From assembly GCA_014529385.2 (NCBI GenBank), contig CM043957.1:72012381-72076380 (forward strand): DNA of 64,000 bases, given 5' to 3'. The stretch's first letter is position 1, and every line of letters starts with the position of its first letter. The position numbers were made by a program, and so were the translations under genes. Origin of the DNA: Adiantum capillus-veneris. Taxonomy: Eukaryota > Streptophyta > Polypodiopsida > Polypodiales > Pteridaceae. Under the pieces are notes generated by a model that saw nothing but the letters and a program-made list of their open reading frames with translations, was not told the DNA's origin and ran no database searches. Of this stretch, positions 21,476 to 30,932 are shown one piece after another.

Positions 21476-24400
21476 TTGCTGTTGCAAGAGTCACTGTCCA
21501 GAAAAAACAGGACTAGACAACGTGCAATTGAACAGGCTTTTATTGCTTCTCAAAGAAAGGGTGGTAACAGCAATGCAACCACTTCTTATGGTTCTGCTGC
21601 GAGTGGCAAAAATTATGTTCCTAATGCTTCTGCTGGCAGCAATTCGTCTGGAAATTCTGGTGATAAGGGCAAAAAGAAGATGCGTTGCAATTATTGTAAA
21701 GCCAATGATCACTTGATCAAGTCGTGTCCTAAGTTGAAGGCCAAAGAGGCTAAGAAGAAAGAGGGTGGTTCCACTGCAAATGCTGGTTCCACTACAAATG
21801 CATCCATTGTTGAGTCTTCTGTGAAAGGAGACTGTGTTGCTGATGTTGATGCAGAATGGGATTTTAGCGCAGAGTGCACTTACAATCCTGCTGTCCATGA
21901 TGCATGCTTGTCAGTTGCTGCAGATTCACATGTGTGGTATTTCGACAGTGGTGCTACAAAGCACATTACCTCACATCGTGAATTGTTTACCTCTCTCGAG
22001 TCTGTCCCTCATGGGAATTTAGTCACTTGTGCCAACAACGCCTCTTATCCAGTTCAGGGAGTTGGAAAGATTGTGCTCACTGCTGCTAATGGCAGTTCCT
22101 TCACACTTGTTGATGCACTTTATGTACCTGGGATCAAGAAGAATCTCTTGTCTGTATCCGCACTTGCTAGACTTGGACTTGTAGTCAAATTTGTGGATGA
22201 CAGATGTACAGTTCATGATCTCAGTTTTGGTGATGAAATTGTTGCATCTGGGCTTTTGTGCCGTGGGCTGTATAAGCTCACTTTGTATGACAAGTGTGGA
22301 CAAAATTTTGCAAATGCTGTTGCACATTCAAGGGCTATTTCAGATGCAAAACTTTGGCATGCACGTTTTGGTCATCTGAATTTTTCCAGTCTGCTGCGTT
22401 TGCAAAAATCTGATATGGTTGCTTCTTTGCCACCTCTTGAAGCACTTGTCAAACATGTTTGTGAAGGCTGTATTTTGGGTAAGATGCAGCGTTCTAAATT
22501 TCCAAAGGATGGTTCAATTCGGGCCACATGCAGCTTGCAGCTTGTGCATAGTGATGTTTATGGGCCCATGCAAACTCCGTCCTTGGGCAATTACCTGTAC
22601 TTCGTGACTTTCATTGATGATTACTCCAGGCATGCATGGGTATTTCCGCTTAAAGCGAAGTTCGAAGTTTTTATGTGCTTCAAACAATTTCTGGCTATGG
22701 CTGAAAATGTCTCGAAATGTACTATGGGCACCCTCCGTTCCGATCGAGGGGGGGAGTATATGCCTCATGAATTTAATGCATTTCTGGCTAGTCGTGGGAT
22801 AAAACACCAATGTATAGTGCCTTATACGCCTCAACAAAATGGTGTTACTGAGAGGAAAAACAGGTCACTGACGGAAATGGCACGATGTATGGTCAAAAGT
22901 CAAGCTTTACCGCATTCTTTTTGGCTTGAGGCCATCATGTGTGCCACTTATGTACTTAACAGGTGTCCTACAAAAGCTTTGCAGTCTATTACTCCATATG
23001 AAGCATGGCATGATAGAAAGCCTTCTATTGAGTACATGCGTGTTTTTGGCTGTTTGGCATATGATTTGGTGCCACAAGTGCAACGCAGAAAATTGGATGA
23101 TAAGGCTGTCAAATGTATTTTTGTTGGTTATAGTGCTGAAAGCAAAGGTTACAGGTTGTATCATCCGCAAACAAAACGTATTCTGGTTTCTCGGGATGTA
23201 GTTCTTGTGGAAGATTCTGTTCAGCCCTTGCTGTCATGTACTAGAGACAGTAATGTAAGCTCACAGGACATTTATGACACTTTGTTGCCTCTTTTCAGTG
23301 GTGGAAATACGAATGTAAGTTCCAATGAGGCAAATGTACAGCCTATGGGGGTTTTTGAAAATGTTTTAGATCAGCCTATTACTGATGCAGATGTACATGA
23401 TGTACTTGATGAGGAAAGGGCTAAAAATGAGCAGGCTAGAGGTATGCCAAAATGGCTGGTGCACACTTTGCGTGACAGTAAATTGGATGCACCTTTGTCT
23501 AGTGGTACTCGTTCAGGCTCTCGCCATGCATATTATGCATCAGATTGTTATGCTTTGACTGTGTCTAGTTTACATGATGTTGAGGAGCCTCTGTCTTTTG
23601 ATGAAGCACAGAATTCAGAAAATTGGATGGCTGCCATGCAATCAGAATATGATGCACTTATAGAAAATGACACATGGACTTTATGTGATTTGCCTCCTGG
23701 CAAAAAGGCCATTGGTACGAAGTGGGTTTACAAGTTGAAACGCAAGCCGGATGGTGAGATCGATCGCCATAAGGCTCGACTTGTTGCAAAGGGTTATGCA
23801 CAGCAAAAAGGCATAGATTATGAAGAGACTTTTGCTCCCACTTGTCGTATGACTACTGTGCGTTTTCTATGTGCATTGGCAGCTCATTTTGGTTGGGATG
23901 TACATCAATCAGACATTGTTACTGCTTTCTTGAATGGTGAAATATTTGAGGAAGTTTATGTAACGCAGCCTCGCAGTTTTGTCATAAAAGGACAAGAGGA
24001 CAAAGTGTGCAAATGTAACAAGGCTTTGTATGGGTTGAAGCAATCTCCTCGTGCTTGGTATGAGAAAGCTGACACTCATTTGGTCAAACAAGGCTTTCGT
24101 AACAGTCCAACAGAAAGCACATTGTATGTAAAGCGTGAGGGTGATGTACTTCTCATTGTGGTTCTTTATGTCGATGATTTGCTGATCATTGGACCAAATG
24201 AGAGACATATTGCTGAATTTAAGGCTGATTTGAATGCTACTTTCAAGATGAAAGATTTGGGGCTGTTGCATCATTACTTGGGTATACAGTTTAAGCAGTG
24301 TGATGGTGGTATTGCCTTGTGTCAGAAAAGTTACATAGAGACATTGCTATGTAAGTTTGGACTTGAGGATTGCAAACCTATTGCCACTCCCATGGAAACA

Positions 24401-25123
24401 GGTTTGAAGTTGAGTCTACATGATGCTGGTGATCCTGCTGATGTCACTCTTTACCAAACTGCTGTTGGTTGCCTCATTTATGTATGCAACACGAGGCCGG
24501 ATATTCAGTTTGCAGTCTCACAGGTCAGCAGATTTATGCATAGCCCAGGGTCTAAGCATTGGCAGGATGTCAAGAGGATTTTCCGCTACCTTAGTGGCAC
24601 TTTACATCTTGGCTTGTTTTATCCCAAGGGGGGATCATTGCCGCCAGACTTACATGCTTTTTCGGACTCAGATTGGGCTGGTTGTTTTGACACGAGAGTG
24701 TCCACAAGTGGTTTTTGTTTCATGCTTGGCAGTTCATGTATATCATGGTTGAGCAAGAAGCAACCTACTGTGGCCACTTCGAGTTGTGAGGCTGAGTACA
24801 GGGCAGTCTTCACAGCTATGGTTGAGTGTGTATGGCTCAGACGCCTTATGGCTGATTTGGGTGTTGGACAGGACACTGCCAACACTATCTACACTGATAG
24901 TCAGAGCGCATTGGCAATTGCGAGGAACCCAGTTTTTCATGCTCGCACAAAGCACATTGAGGTGCATTACCACTATGTCAGGGAGAGGCTCTCAGCGGGA
25001 GAGATCAGCTTGGCTTATGTGCCAACACAGGACAACCTTGCAGATCTTTTCACAAAGGCATTGTCTCGTGAGAATCTTGAAGCTTTCCGCAAAGCTTTGG
25101 GCTTACTCCCCTTTGTGGACTGA
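21476..25123 (+). CDS. Copia Pol polyprotein: zinc knuckle, protease, integrase, reverse transcriptase, RNase H
   Basis: An open frame of 1215 codons; the first ATG is arbitrary because the frame continues from gag. In order: CCHC knuckle CNYCKANDHLIKSC (about residues 70-83); aspartic protease FDSGATKH (~155); pre-integrase HH-CC module (LWHARFGH...CEGC, ~290-330); integrase with HSDVYGP, RSDRGGEY and ERKN for the D,D,E triad; reverse transcriptase with YVDD (near 24,168-24,179); RNase H with SDSDWAG and the typical DLFTKAL end. All catalytic motifs are intact, so it could supply enzymes in trans even though its own gag is broken. Confidence 0.95.
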   Translation: MLLQESLSRKNRTRQRAIEQAFIASQRKGGNSNATTSYGSAASGKNYVPNASAGSNSSGNSGDKGKKKMRCNYCKANDHLIKSCPKLKAKEAKKKEGGSTANAGSTTNASIVESSVKGDCVADVDAEWDFSAECTYNPAVHDACLSVAADSHVWYFDSGATKHITSHRELFTSLESVPHGNLVTCANNASYPVQGVGKIVLTAANGSSFTLVDALYVPGIKKNLLSVSALARLGLVVKFVDDRCTVHDLSFGDEIVASGLLCRGLYKLTLYDKCGQNFANAVAHSRAISDAKLWHARFGHLNFSSLLRLQKSDMVASLPPLEALVKHVCEGCILGKMQRSKFPKDGSIRATCSLQLVHSDVYGPMQTPSLGNYLYFVTFIDDYSRHAWVFPLKAKFEVFMCFKQFLAMAENVSKCTMGTLRSDRGGEYMPHEFNAFLASRGIKHQCIVPYTPQQNGVTERKNRSLTEMARCMVKSQALPHSFWLEAIMCATYVLNRCPTKALQSITPYEAWHDRKPSIEYMRVFGCLAYDLVPQVQRRKLDDKAVKCIFVGYSAESKGYRLYHPQTKRILVSRDVVLVEDSVQPLLSCTRDSNVSSQDIYDTLLPLFSGGNTNVSSNEANVQPMGVFENVLDQPITDADVHDVLDEERAKNEQARGMPKWLVHTLRDSKLDAPLSSGTRSGSRHAYYASDCYALTVSSLHDVEEPLSFDEAQNSENWMAAMQSEYDALIENDTWTLCDLPPGKKAIGTKWVYKLKRKPDGEIDRHKARLVAKGYAQQKGIDYEETFAPTCRMTTVRFLCALAAHFGWDVHQSDIVTAFLNGEIFEEVYVTQPRSFVIKGQEDKVCKCNKALYGLKQSPRAWYEKADTHLVKQGFRNSPTESTLYVKREGDVLLIVVLYVDDLLIIGPNERHIAEFKADLNATFKMKDLGLLHHYLGIQFKQCDGGIALCQKSYIETLLCKFGLEDCKPIATPMETGLKLSLHDAGDPADVTLYQTAVGCLIYVCNTRPDIQFAVSQVSRFMHSPGSKHWQDVKRIFRYLSGTLHLGLFYPKGGSLPPDLHAFSDSDWAGCFDTRVSTSGFCFMLGSSCISWLSKKQPTVATSSCEAEYRAVFTAMVECVWLRRLMADLGVGQDTANTIYTDSQSALAIARNPVFHARTKHIEVHYHYVRERLSAGEISLAYVPTQDNLADLFTKALSRENLEAFRKALGLLPFVD

Positions 25124-25198
25124 TTCTGTCCTCAGGGCATGGCACTTCCCTTTACTCATGTGCCAGCTCTCGTTCACCGCATCACTCCAGGGGGGATT

Positions 25199-25424
25199 TG
25201 TTACCATATACATGTGGTAGTGATGTGTGTGAACACACTAGGACTGCCGGGGCATTTTTTCCTTCTTTAGAAGGTTTTTTCCCCCGTGCATTGTATATAC
25301 GCCCATCACTCTAGGGCTATCTATCTTTCCATAGCACACTAAGTAATACACTCTCTATTGTGTGCCTTGAGCTTCCTTCGTCTTCTCCAAGCTGTGTGTG
25401 TTTCTCTGCAACCCTAATTCCAAC

Positions 25425-25425
<1 letters not shown>
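25199..25425 (+). repeat. Right LTR of the Copia
   Basis: 227 bases, preceded by a polypurine tract AGGGGGGA. It differs from the left LTR at about six sites clustered in the first half, plus one near the end. Confidence 0.95.
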
Positions 25426-25465
<40 letters not shown>

Positions 25466-25482
25466 AAACACACACACACACA
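25426..25482. repeat. (CA)n tract, right part of the Copia target
   Basis: It continues the (CA)n at 20,208-20,248; the Copia split one microsatellite in two. Confidence 0.95.
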
Positions 25483-27430
25483 AGAATTAGATGAACTTAT
25501 CAGGTGAAAGTACGAAAATTTCAAATGGACAATTGGAACAAGAGTACGGGTCTCCTCGGCCTGTGGAGTATGAACAGATGGAAATGCAACGTCAATAGAA
25601 GGTTGACGCCTTTGCCAAGTAGATGCTATAGTACTCAAAGGATCTCCAATATGTGAAACTTTTGACCTGATTGACGAGGTGCATTCCCGATGGCGTACGT
25701 CCATCGAGTCACCATCAAAGTCGGGATTGAAGAAACCACTTGTTCCGCGGTGAAGATGAACTTGATGATGTGATGGAACGAGGAGTCAACCAAATATTGA
25801 AAGCCACAAAGCCTCCAAAGAAACACAGCAAGGGAATAGAATACCCCTATTATTTGGGTCGACAATCTTCTTTAGCAAATGCACGAAAACAGAAGAAGTG
25901 TGTACGCTTCAAGAGTTGTGCAATTTGTCCTCATCCTCTTTTGAAAGTTCCGACAGCTCTTTCTCTTTTGATTCCAGCGATGAGGACAAAAAAGGCAAGA
26001 AACGACAGAAGAATCAAAAACATGCAAAGAACAAAAAGAAGACCTAGAAAAGCAGATCCCACCGCAGATCTTGGAAATTCAAGGATTCATCCTCTTCTAA
26101 GAGTTCAGACTCAGATGACCAGATGTCTTATTCTAAGAGGAAACACTTTTATAAAGCCAATCAATACGACTTTCTTGAAGATAAGAGCAAGAAGATTAAA
26201 CACTTCAAGGAGGGTGGACAAGCAATAAAATTTGAAAGCTTTTTAGGTTTTTGAGATTTGCACAATGCCCTCGCTTTTATTCAACAGTGTGACATAGCTT
26301 TTTCTGGAGGGTGCTACATAGAGCACTCCAAATTAGAAGGGCAACATCCTATTTGAAAGGAAATGCACGAACATGGTGGTCCACTCTTTTGTTAAGAAAA
26401 GAAGCACCGACAAAGTGGCTAAAGTTCAAGAGAATTTTTATTTCTTTGTGGCTCACTCAAGAGTATGAACATGACCCGATTACCACCTGGAATCATCTTC
26501 GGATAATGAAGGCAGATATTTTGGACACTTATTGCGAGAGATTTTGGGATGTTTTTCTACCTAATCCATCCTTTAAAACGATCAGTTTTAAGCTACAAAT
26601 CAAGCGATGTTGCTGTGGACTACCCAAAGAGATACCAGCTTACTGCTTGTTACAAAAATCTGAATCCACACAGCAATGATGGAACATGCTAAGCAAGGCT
26701 TTGCTATACATTCAGGTAAATAGACTTATCCATCCCCGGGGCGGTCACTTTTTAGAATGTGTATGATATCACGTGAGTTAACCGGAGAGGATTATTAAAA
26801 GACCAAAATGTATAAAAATGTATACATACAGAGGGGGGTGGGGGTTTTTTAAATAGGCTCACACTATAAGTATAATATGTATATTGGGGTATTATTAATT
26901 ACCTCTTGAACGCACGTGATATAGGGGTTATTTGATAAGTGACTGCTCCAGGTATCCATCAGATCAACCTTCAACAAGTGGATGACAGTAGATGAAAACA
27001 GAAAGATACACGACCCCGATTGACAGAGGAACATGAAGACGAATATCTAAAACCGGAAATGTGTTTTGAATGCGGGGAACGAGGACATATATCTATGCAG
27101 AGCCCAAAAAAGGCACAAGAATGAGAACGACTGACAGATTGAAAATAGAACTGGGTAAGGAGATACTCGCTCCAGAACATATACTGAATAGAAAATTGAC
27201 AAAAAAGATATTGATGAGAGGATAGTATTTTGTTTGATGAATTTATGAATGAATAATTTTGAAATAGAAATTCTCAAAGATGACTTTGATTTATGTATGA
27301 AATTAATGTTTTTGGAAGATCTTGCTATTTGTGTACAGATAACATGTGAAATCGAGAATGAGATGATAAGGAATTGGGAGAAACGAGAGCTCCAAAATGA
27401 ACTCGATCACGATTCGAGATAAGAACATGA
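25483..27430 (+). pseudogene. gag of element X, interrupted by frameshifts and a MITE
   Basis: A charged N-terminal region (KKHSKG, Lys-rich run near 25,990-26,040) is followed near 26,330-26,640 by a retrotransposon gag core (TSYLKGNARTWW, KWLKFKRIF, DTYCERFW). A zinc knuckle CFECGERGH follows near 27,061, whose last cysteine is serine. Reading frames change several times. A MITE at 26,735-26,952 lies between the gag core and the knuckle. The matching region of the inverted copy is 55,660-57,270 on the minus strand. From 27,430 to 28,062 no coding sequence is recognised. Confidence 0.8.
26735..26952. mobile_element. MITE family M1, copy 1 (8-base target duplication)
   Basis: The 218-base element has inverted ends CCCGGGGCGGTCACTT and, as reverse complement, CCTGGAGCAGTCACTT. 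Subterminal ATATCACGTG-type sequences occur on both sides. The exact duplication TATCCATC lies at 26,727-26,734 and 26,953-26,960. An 8-base duplication fits hAT best, with Mutator possible. It has no coding capacity. Confidence 0.85.
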
Positions 27431-28062
27431 ATTTTGAATGATTGAATGAGATTGTGGTGAACACATCAAGAGTTCCCAAGGGATGAGATGGTCACACAAC
27501 GATAAGATGACAAGAACCGAATGGTTAAAACACTCCGTTCAGTATGAACTCAGTGTCTGCTGATTGATGAATCGGAATTCCTAAAAATGATTACTTACAC
27601 AGGTCATTGTGTTTGAGTGCAACATTGAAAGATGGAATGATTGACAAAATGACTGCAACATTTCGGTCTTGAGAAATCTATGGACATGATTGCAATAAGG
27701 ATTATTAAATCCAACATCAGCGAGGTCTGGTGTTGATCTAGATACGATTGCTAAATACATTGCCAGGAATCATACTCCTAGATCATTATGGATTCTATGT
27801 GATATGATCTGAATGTGATGTGACTGTCGTCTTTGTACAAGTGCTAGATTTGTGTCGTCTAGTGCGTCGGTACTTAGAGTCAGTGTCTATTGAATTGATT
27901 TATGGCTTATGTCTGATTTTGCAGGTGTAATCGAGGGTGATTACAATTCTTTCAGGAGAGGGGGTATCTCACAAATGGATGACGTGGGATGACCACCGAG
28001 ACACAGAGCTCATGATGTGGTCGTTGATGTGAAAATCGTACGGATTCACGCTAATTGCAACA

Positions 28063-28493
28063 TGCTGACGTGGCAGTAGTACGAACCCCCGCTTTTTGCA
28101 TTGACATGCCATGTGGCAGACTGTACGAATTTTTGCAATTTGTGCTAATTGCTTTTGGGGACAACTTTTGGACCATATGCTTTTGAGATTGACTGCTTTT
28201 GAACTAATTGCTTTTGGGGCATCCCTTGTAGGAATAAATAGAGCGCTTGGAGCCTCAATCTGCAAAGCATTTGGATATATTGTCCTGCATGAGTTGTAGC
28301 TTTGCCAAGTGTTGATATAAAATTAAATACTAAAAGGGGCGCCAGATTTTTGGGCCAATACCTTTGGGCACGAAACTACGTTGGGCCGTGTTGACTCTAT
28401 TTTTAAAAAGTGTGATAAGGTTGTGAAGTATTTTTAGTGATTCGCTTGTGTGTCGTATTAGATTGTTGACTTAGGGTGCCCAAGTTTGTAGCA
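28063..28493 (+). repeat. Right LTR of X
   Basis: Starts TGCTGACGTGGC and ends TTTGTAGCA, 431 bases. Similar to 19,493-19,860 and to the inverted copy 57,355-58,278, but without the extra segment those two carry. It contains an AATAAATAG-type signal near 28,233. Confidence 0.75.
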
Positions 28494-28544
28494 CCCGCAC
28501 ATACTTTTCAATAAAAGTTTTCATGTGCGGCCAAAATTACCGGC
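28494..28544 (-). pseudogene. Short G4 integrase fragment between X and G2
   Basis: The minus strand reads MKTFIEKYVR, the usual Gypsy integrase segment after the zinc-finger module. It continues across the G2 insertion into 34,497 onwards. Confidence 0.7.
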
Positions 28545-28667
28545 TGTAAGGACATGGGTTCTATAGGCAAGGCCATCGGCACGACCGGACAGTGTGTACG
28601 CTAGGGGGAGGCTATAAGATAGCACGGCTGGGTGGAGACTAGTACACGCATTACCACCACCCTTTCA
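28545..28667 (+). repeat. Left LTR of G2
   Basis: 123 bases, TG...CA ends, followed directly by the tRNA-Met primer site. Confidence 0.92.
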
Positions 28668-29398
28668 TTGGTATCCGAGCTATTTTTGGGACGAGGCTAA
28701 AAGAGGCTTGCATGCATGCGATGCTCTTCTTCTCTCCCATGTTCCACAGACAGCGATGTCGCTGCTGTGCAGCAAAAGGAGACATGCACGCTTTCTGTTC
28801 GCAACGAGTGGATAGACAACGATAACCGATCGCGATCGCCCCCCACAACGGGCGACCAAGGCAAACTCGACCGGCAATTCGACGGCACTGAGGCTTCAAA
28901 GGCTTCGGTTGGTTGCGTGCATAGGAAGGCCTGCTTAATCCTTGCATGAAGGAGGGTTGAACCCACCCCATGAGGATAAGAGGCCAACACTTTATCATCA
29001 GGCTAATGGCCCTTGTTGTGTATAACAAGGAAAGATAGTCTACTTGTGTAAGGAAAACTAGAAGAAAAGGGAAAGCTTTAAACTTCAAGGAAGTAGCTTC
29101 ATCCTTCCTTTTCACTTCTTGAAGCACTTCTTGGAGGAAGGCAAGTTTTCCTCCAAAAAATCTTTTTTCTTCAAGGAGGTAGCTTCAAAGTGAAGAAAAG
29201 CTTTCACAAAAACGACGAGTTTTTGTGAAGAATCATCAAAGGTGTTCTTAAGACGAACGACAAGTGAAACGCTCAAATTCTTGCAAGGCGAGGCTCGCAA
29301 GCAGCGTAAATCACGGAGCATACAAAACACAAAGACTTCAATTTCTCAAGGTACAAGTTATCGTTTTTTCTCTCTCTTTGTATTAGTGTGTATTTACC

Positions 29399-30888
29399 AT
29401 GGCTAGTGAGGATATCCCACCTACACACACGTTTGATTTTGAGCACGTAGATCAAAATCAGGGCACCATGGGTGCTGCTGACACTAATATGCATGATGAT
29501 GATGATCTAGGAGATCATGGGCTTGTAGATTTGGCTTCTTTCAAGACTTTGGAACATCGCCAAAGCGTACTTGAAAGAAACCTCTCTGGACTCAATGCAA
29601 ATGTTACCAATCTTATGGAGTTACTTGTGAAATTTATGAATTCACAGATGACTCAAGGAGCCACAAGTGGCACGGTTCAAGGGAACCAAGCTCGCACGAC
29701 TCAAGGAGTCCAAGAGACAAGTGCTGTAGAAGATGCAGAAGGTAGCAATGCATTACTTAAGAATATCACCATTCTTGAGTTTCACGGGGAAGAGCGTGAT
29801 CGCAACAAGGATGCGGTCACTACGTTCTTACACAAATGGAGTGATATTCATAGATTGAGACACACCCCGAATATAAAGATGGCTGTAGAAACAAGTCCAT
29901 CTTTTAAAGGCAAAGCCTATAAGTGGTGGATGACATTTCCAATAGATGCTCATCCTCCGTCTTGGGCTGTGTTTCAAGCTTCTTTCTCCAAAGAATTTTT
30001 GGACTCCATGAAGAAGATAAGAATTGGTTAGCATGGGATGCATGCCGCATGTGTGGCCTCTCTCTCACACAGTACCTTTCAAAGTATTGAAAAATCATAT
30101 TAAAACTAGAAGATCTAGATGAATTCCAAATGATACGGGGTTTCAATAGGGGTCTTGACAAAGACTATCGTCTTCATGTCAAGACCCAACATCCAAAAAC
30201 TTTGGAAGAAGCCATCAGTCATGCGCAAAGATATGATGATGACCAAGAGAGGAAAGAAAATGTTCCCTACTCTAAGAATACTTTTGCTAAGAGCCAATGG
30301 CGAGGTATATCTCCCACATGTTCCAAGAGGAATAAGAGACAATCTACCTCTCCACGCCCACAAGAGGCTAAGAAGCCTAAGCACTCACGAGATACTCCAC
30401 GTGGGACTCTCAGCACTGCTGATTTTGAGCATGCAAAGAAACACAATTTGTGTTTTAGATGTCTTTCGGACCAACATAACAAGAAATATTGTCCTCTTTT
30501 ACAAGGCAAAGAAAAGGCCATGCACACGGTGCAACACCTCACATTAGATTCATCTCCTAAATATTGTGATGTAGAGGTTCTTCATATGGAAAAAAAGCAC
30601 AAGTGTTGTGTGCCTGCTTCAATGTGGCAGCCCACCTTTGGCCCCCGTGATTTGATTCGCATGCATGGCACTATTAACGGACAACGTGTTCATATTTTAG
30701 TGGATGATGGTGCAACTCATAACTTCTTGAACTATAAGCTAGTCAAGAAATTGAAGCTTACACAGACTCCCTGCTCTCACAAGTATGTGGTGGAGCAGAT
30801 GTCTGGGAATGATAAAGAAGTATGGGACACAGTAGTTCAAGGGGTTGAGCTTATTGTTCAAGATCATACGATGACCATTGACTTCTAA
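29399..30888 (+). pseudogene. G2 gag and aspartic protease
   Basis: The gag begins MASEDIPPTHTF at 29,399, after a long leader. The capsid-like part includes FKGKAYKWWM, and a frameshift follows near 30,030-30,130. The second half carries a CCHC knuckle (CFRCLSDQHNKKYC, near 30,451-30,492) and a protease signature VDDGATHNF (near 30,700-30,730). The frame closes at TAA 30,886-30,888, where the family usually has glutamine. A one-base loss near 30,919 shifts the continuation. Confidence 0.88.
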
Positions 30889-30932
30889 GTTATGAACATG
30901 GACCGTGCTGATGTAGTTTAGGATGGGAGTGG

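Larger units (their letters stand above)
20249..25425 (+). mobile_element. Near-complete Ty1/Copia retrotransposon (5.2 kb)
   Basis: Two 227-base LTRs (20,249-20,475 and 25,199-25,425) start TGTTACC and end CCAACA. They differ at about six positions (~97% identical by hand comparison). A 5-base target duplication ACACA flanks it at 20,244-20,248 and 25,426-25,430, both in a (CA)n tract. A primer site similar to TGGTATCAGAGC, with two C-to-T differences, follows the left LTR at 20,478. AGGGGGGA precedes the right LTR. This is the youngest element in the window. Confidence 0.95.
19493..28493 (+). mobile_element. LTR element X (gag-only, Gypsy-type), interrupted by a Copia
   Basis: Direct repeats at 19,493-19,860 and 28,063-28,493 are old LTRs (clearly similar, with many differences). 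The internal part, after removing the Copia, is about 2.6 kb and encodes only a gag. No protease, reverse transcriptase or integrase is seen, so X was non-autonomous or internally deleted. The primer site is preserved in the inverted copy: TGGTATTAGAGC next to the LTR end at 57,341-57,354. X sits in the integrase of G4. Confidence 0.75.

Noticed and set aside
21491-24273. Many minus-strand and alternate-frame open frames across the Copia pol
   Set aside because: They are shadows of the 1215-codon Pol frame, which carries all expected motifs.
19493-28493. X as an endogenous pararetrovirus
   Set aside because: It has TG...CA LTRs and an adjacent tRNA-Met primer site plus a Gypsy-type gag core, which fits an LTR retrotransposon.
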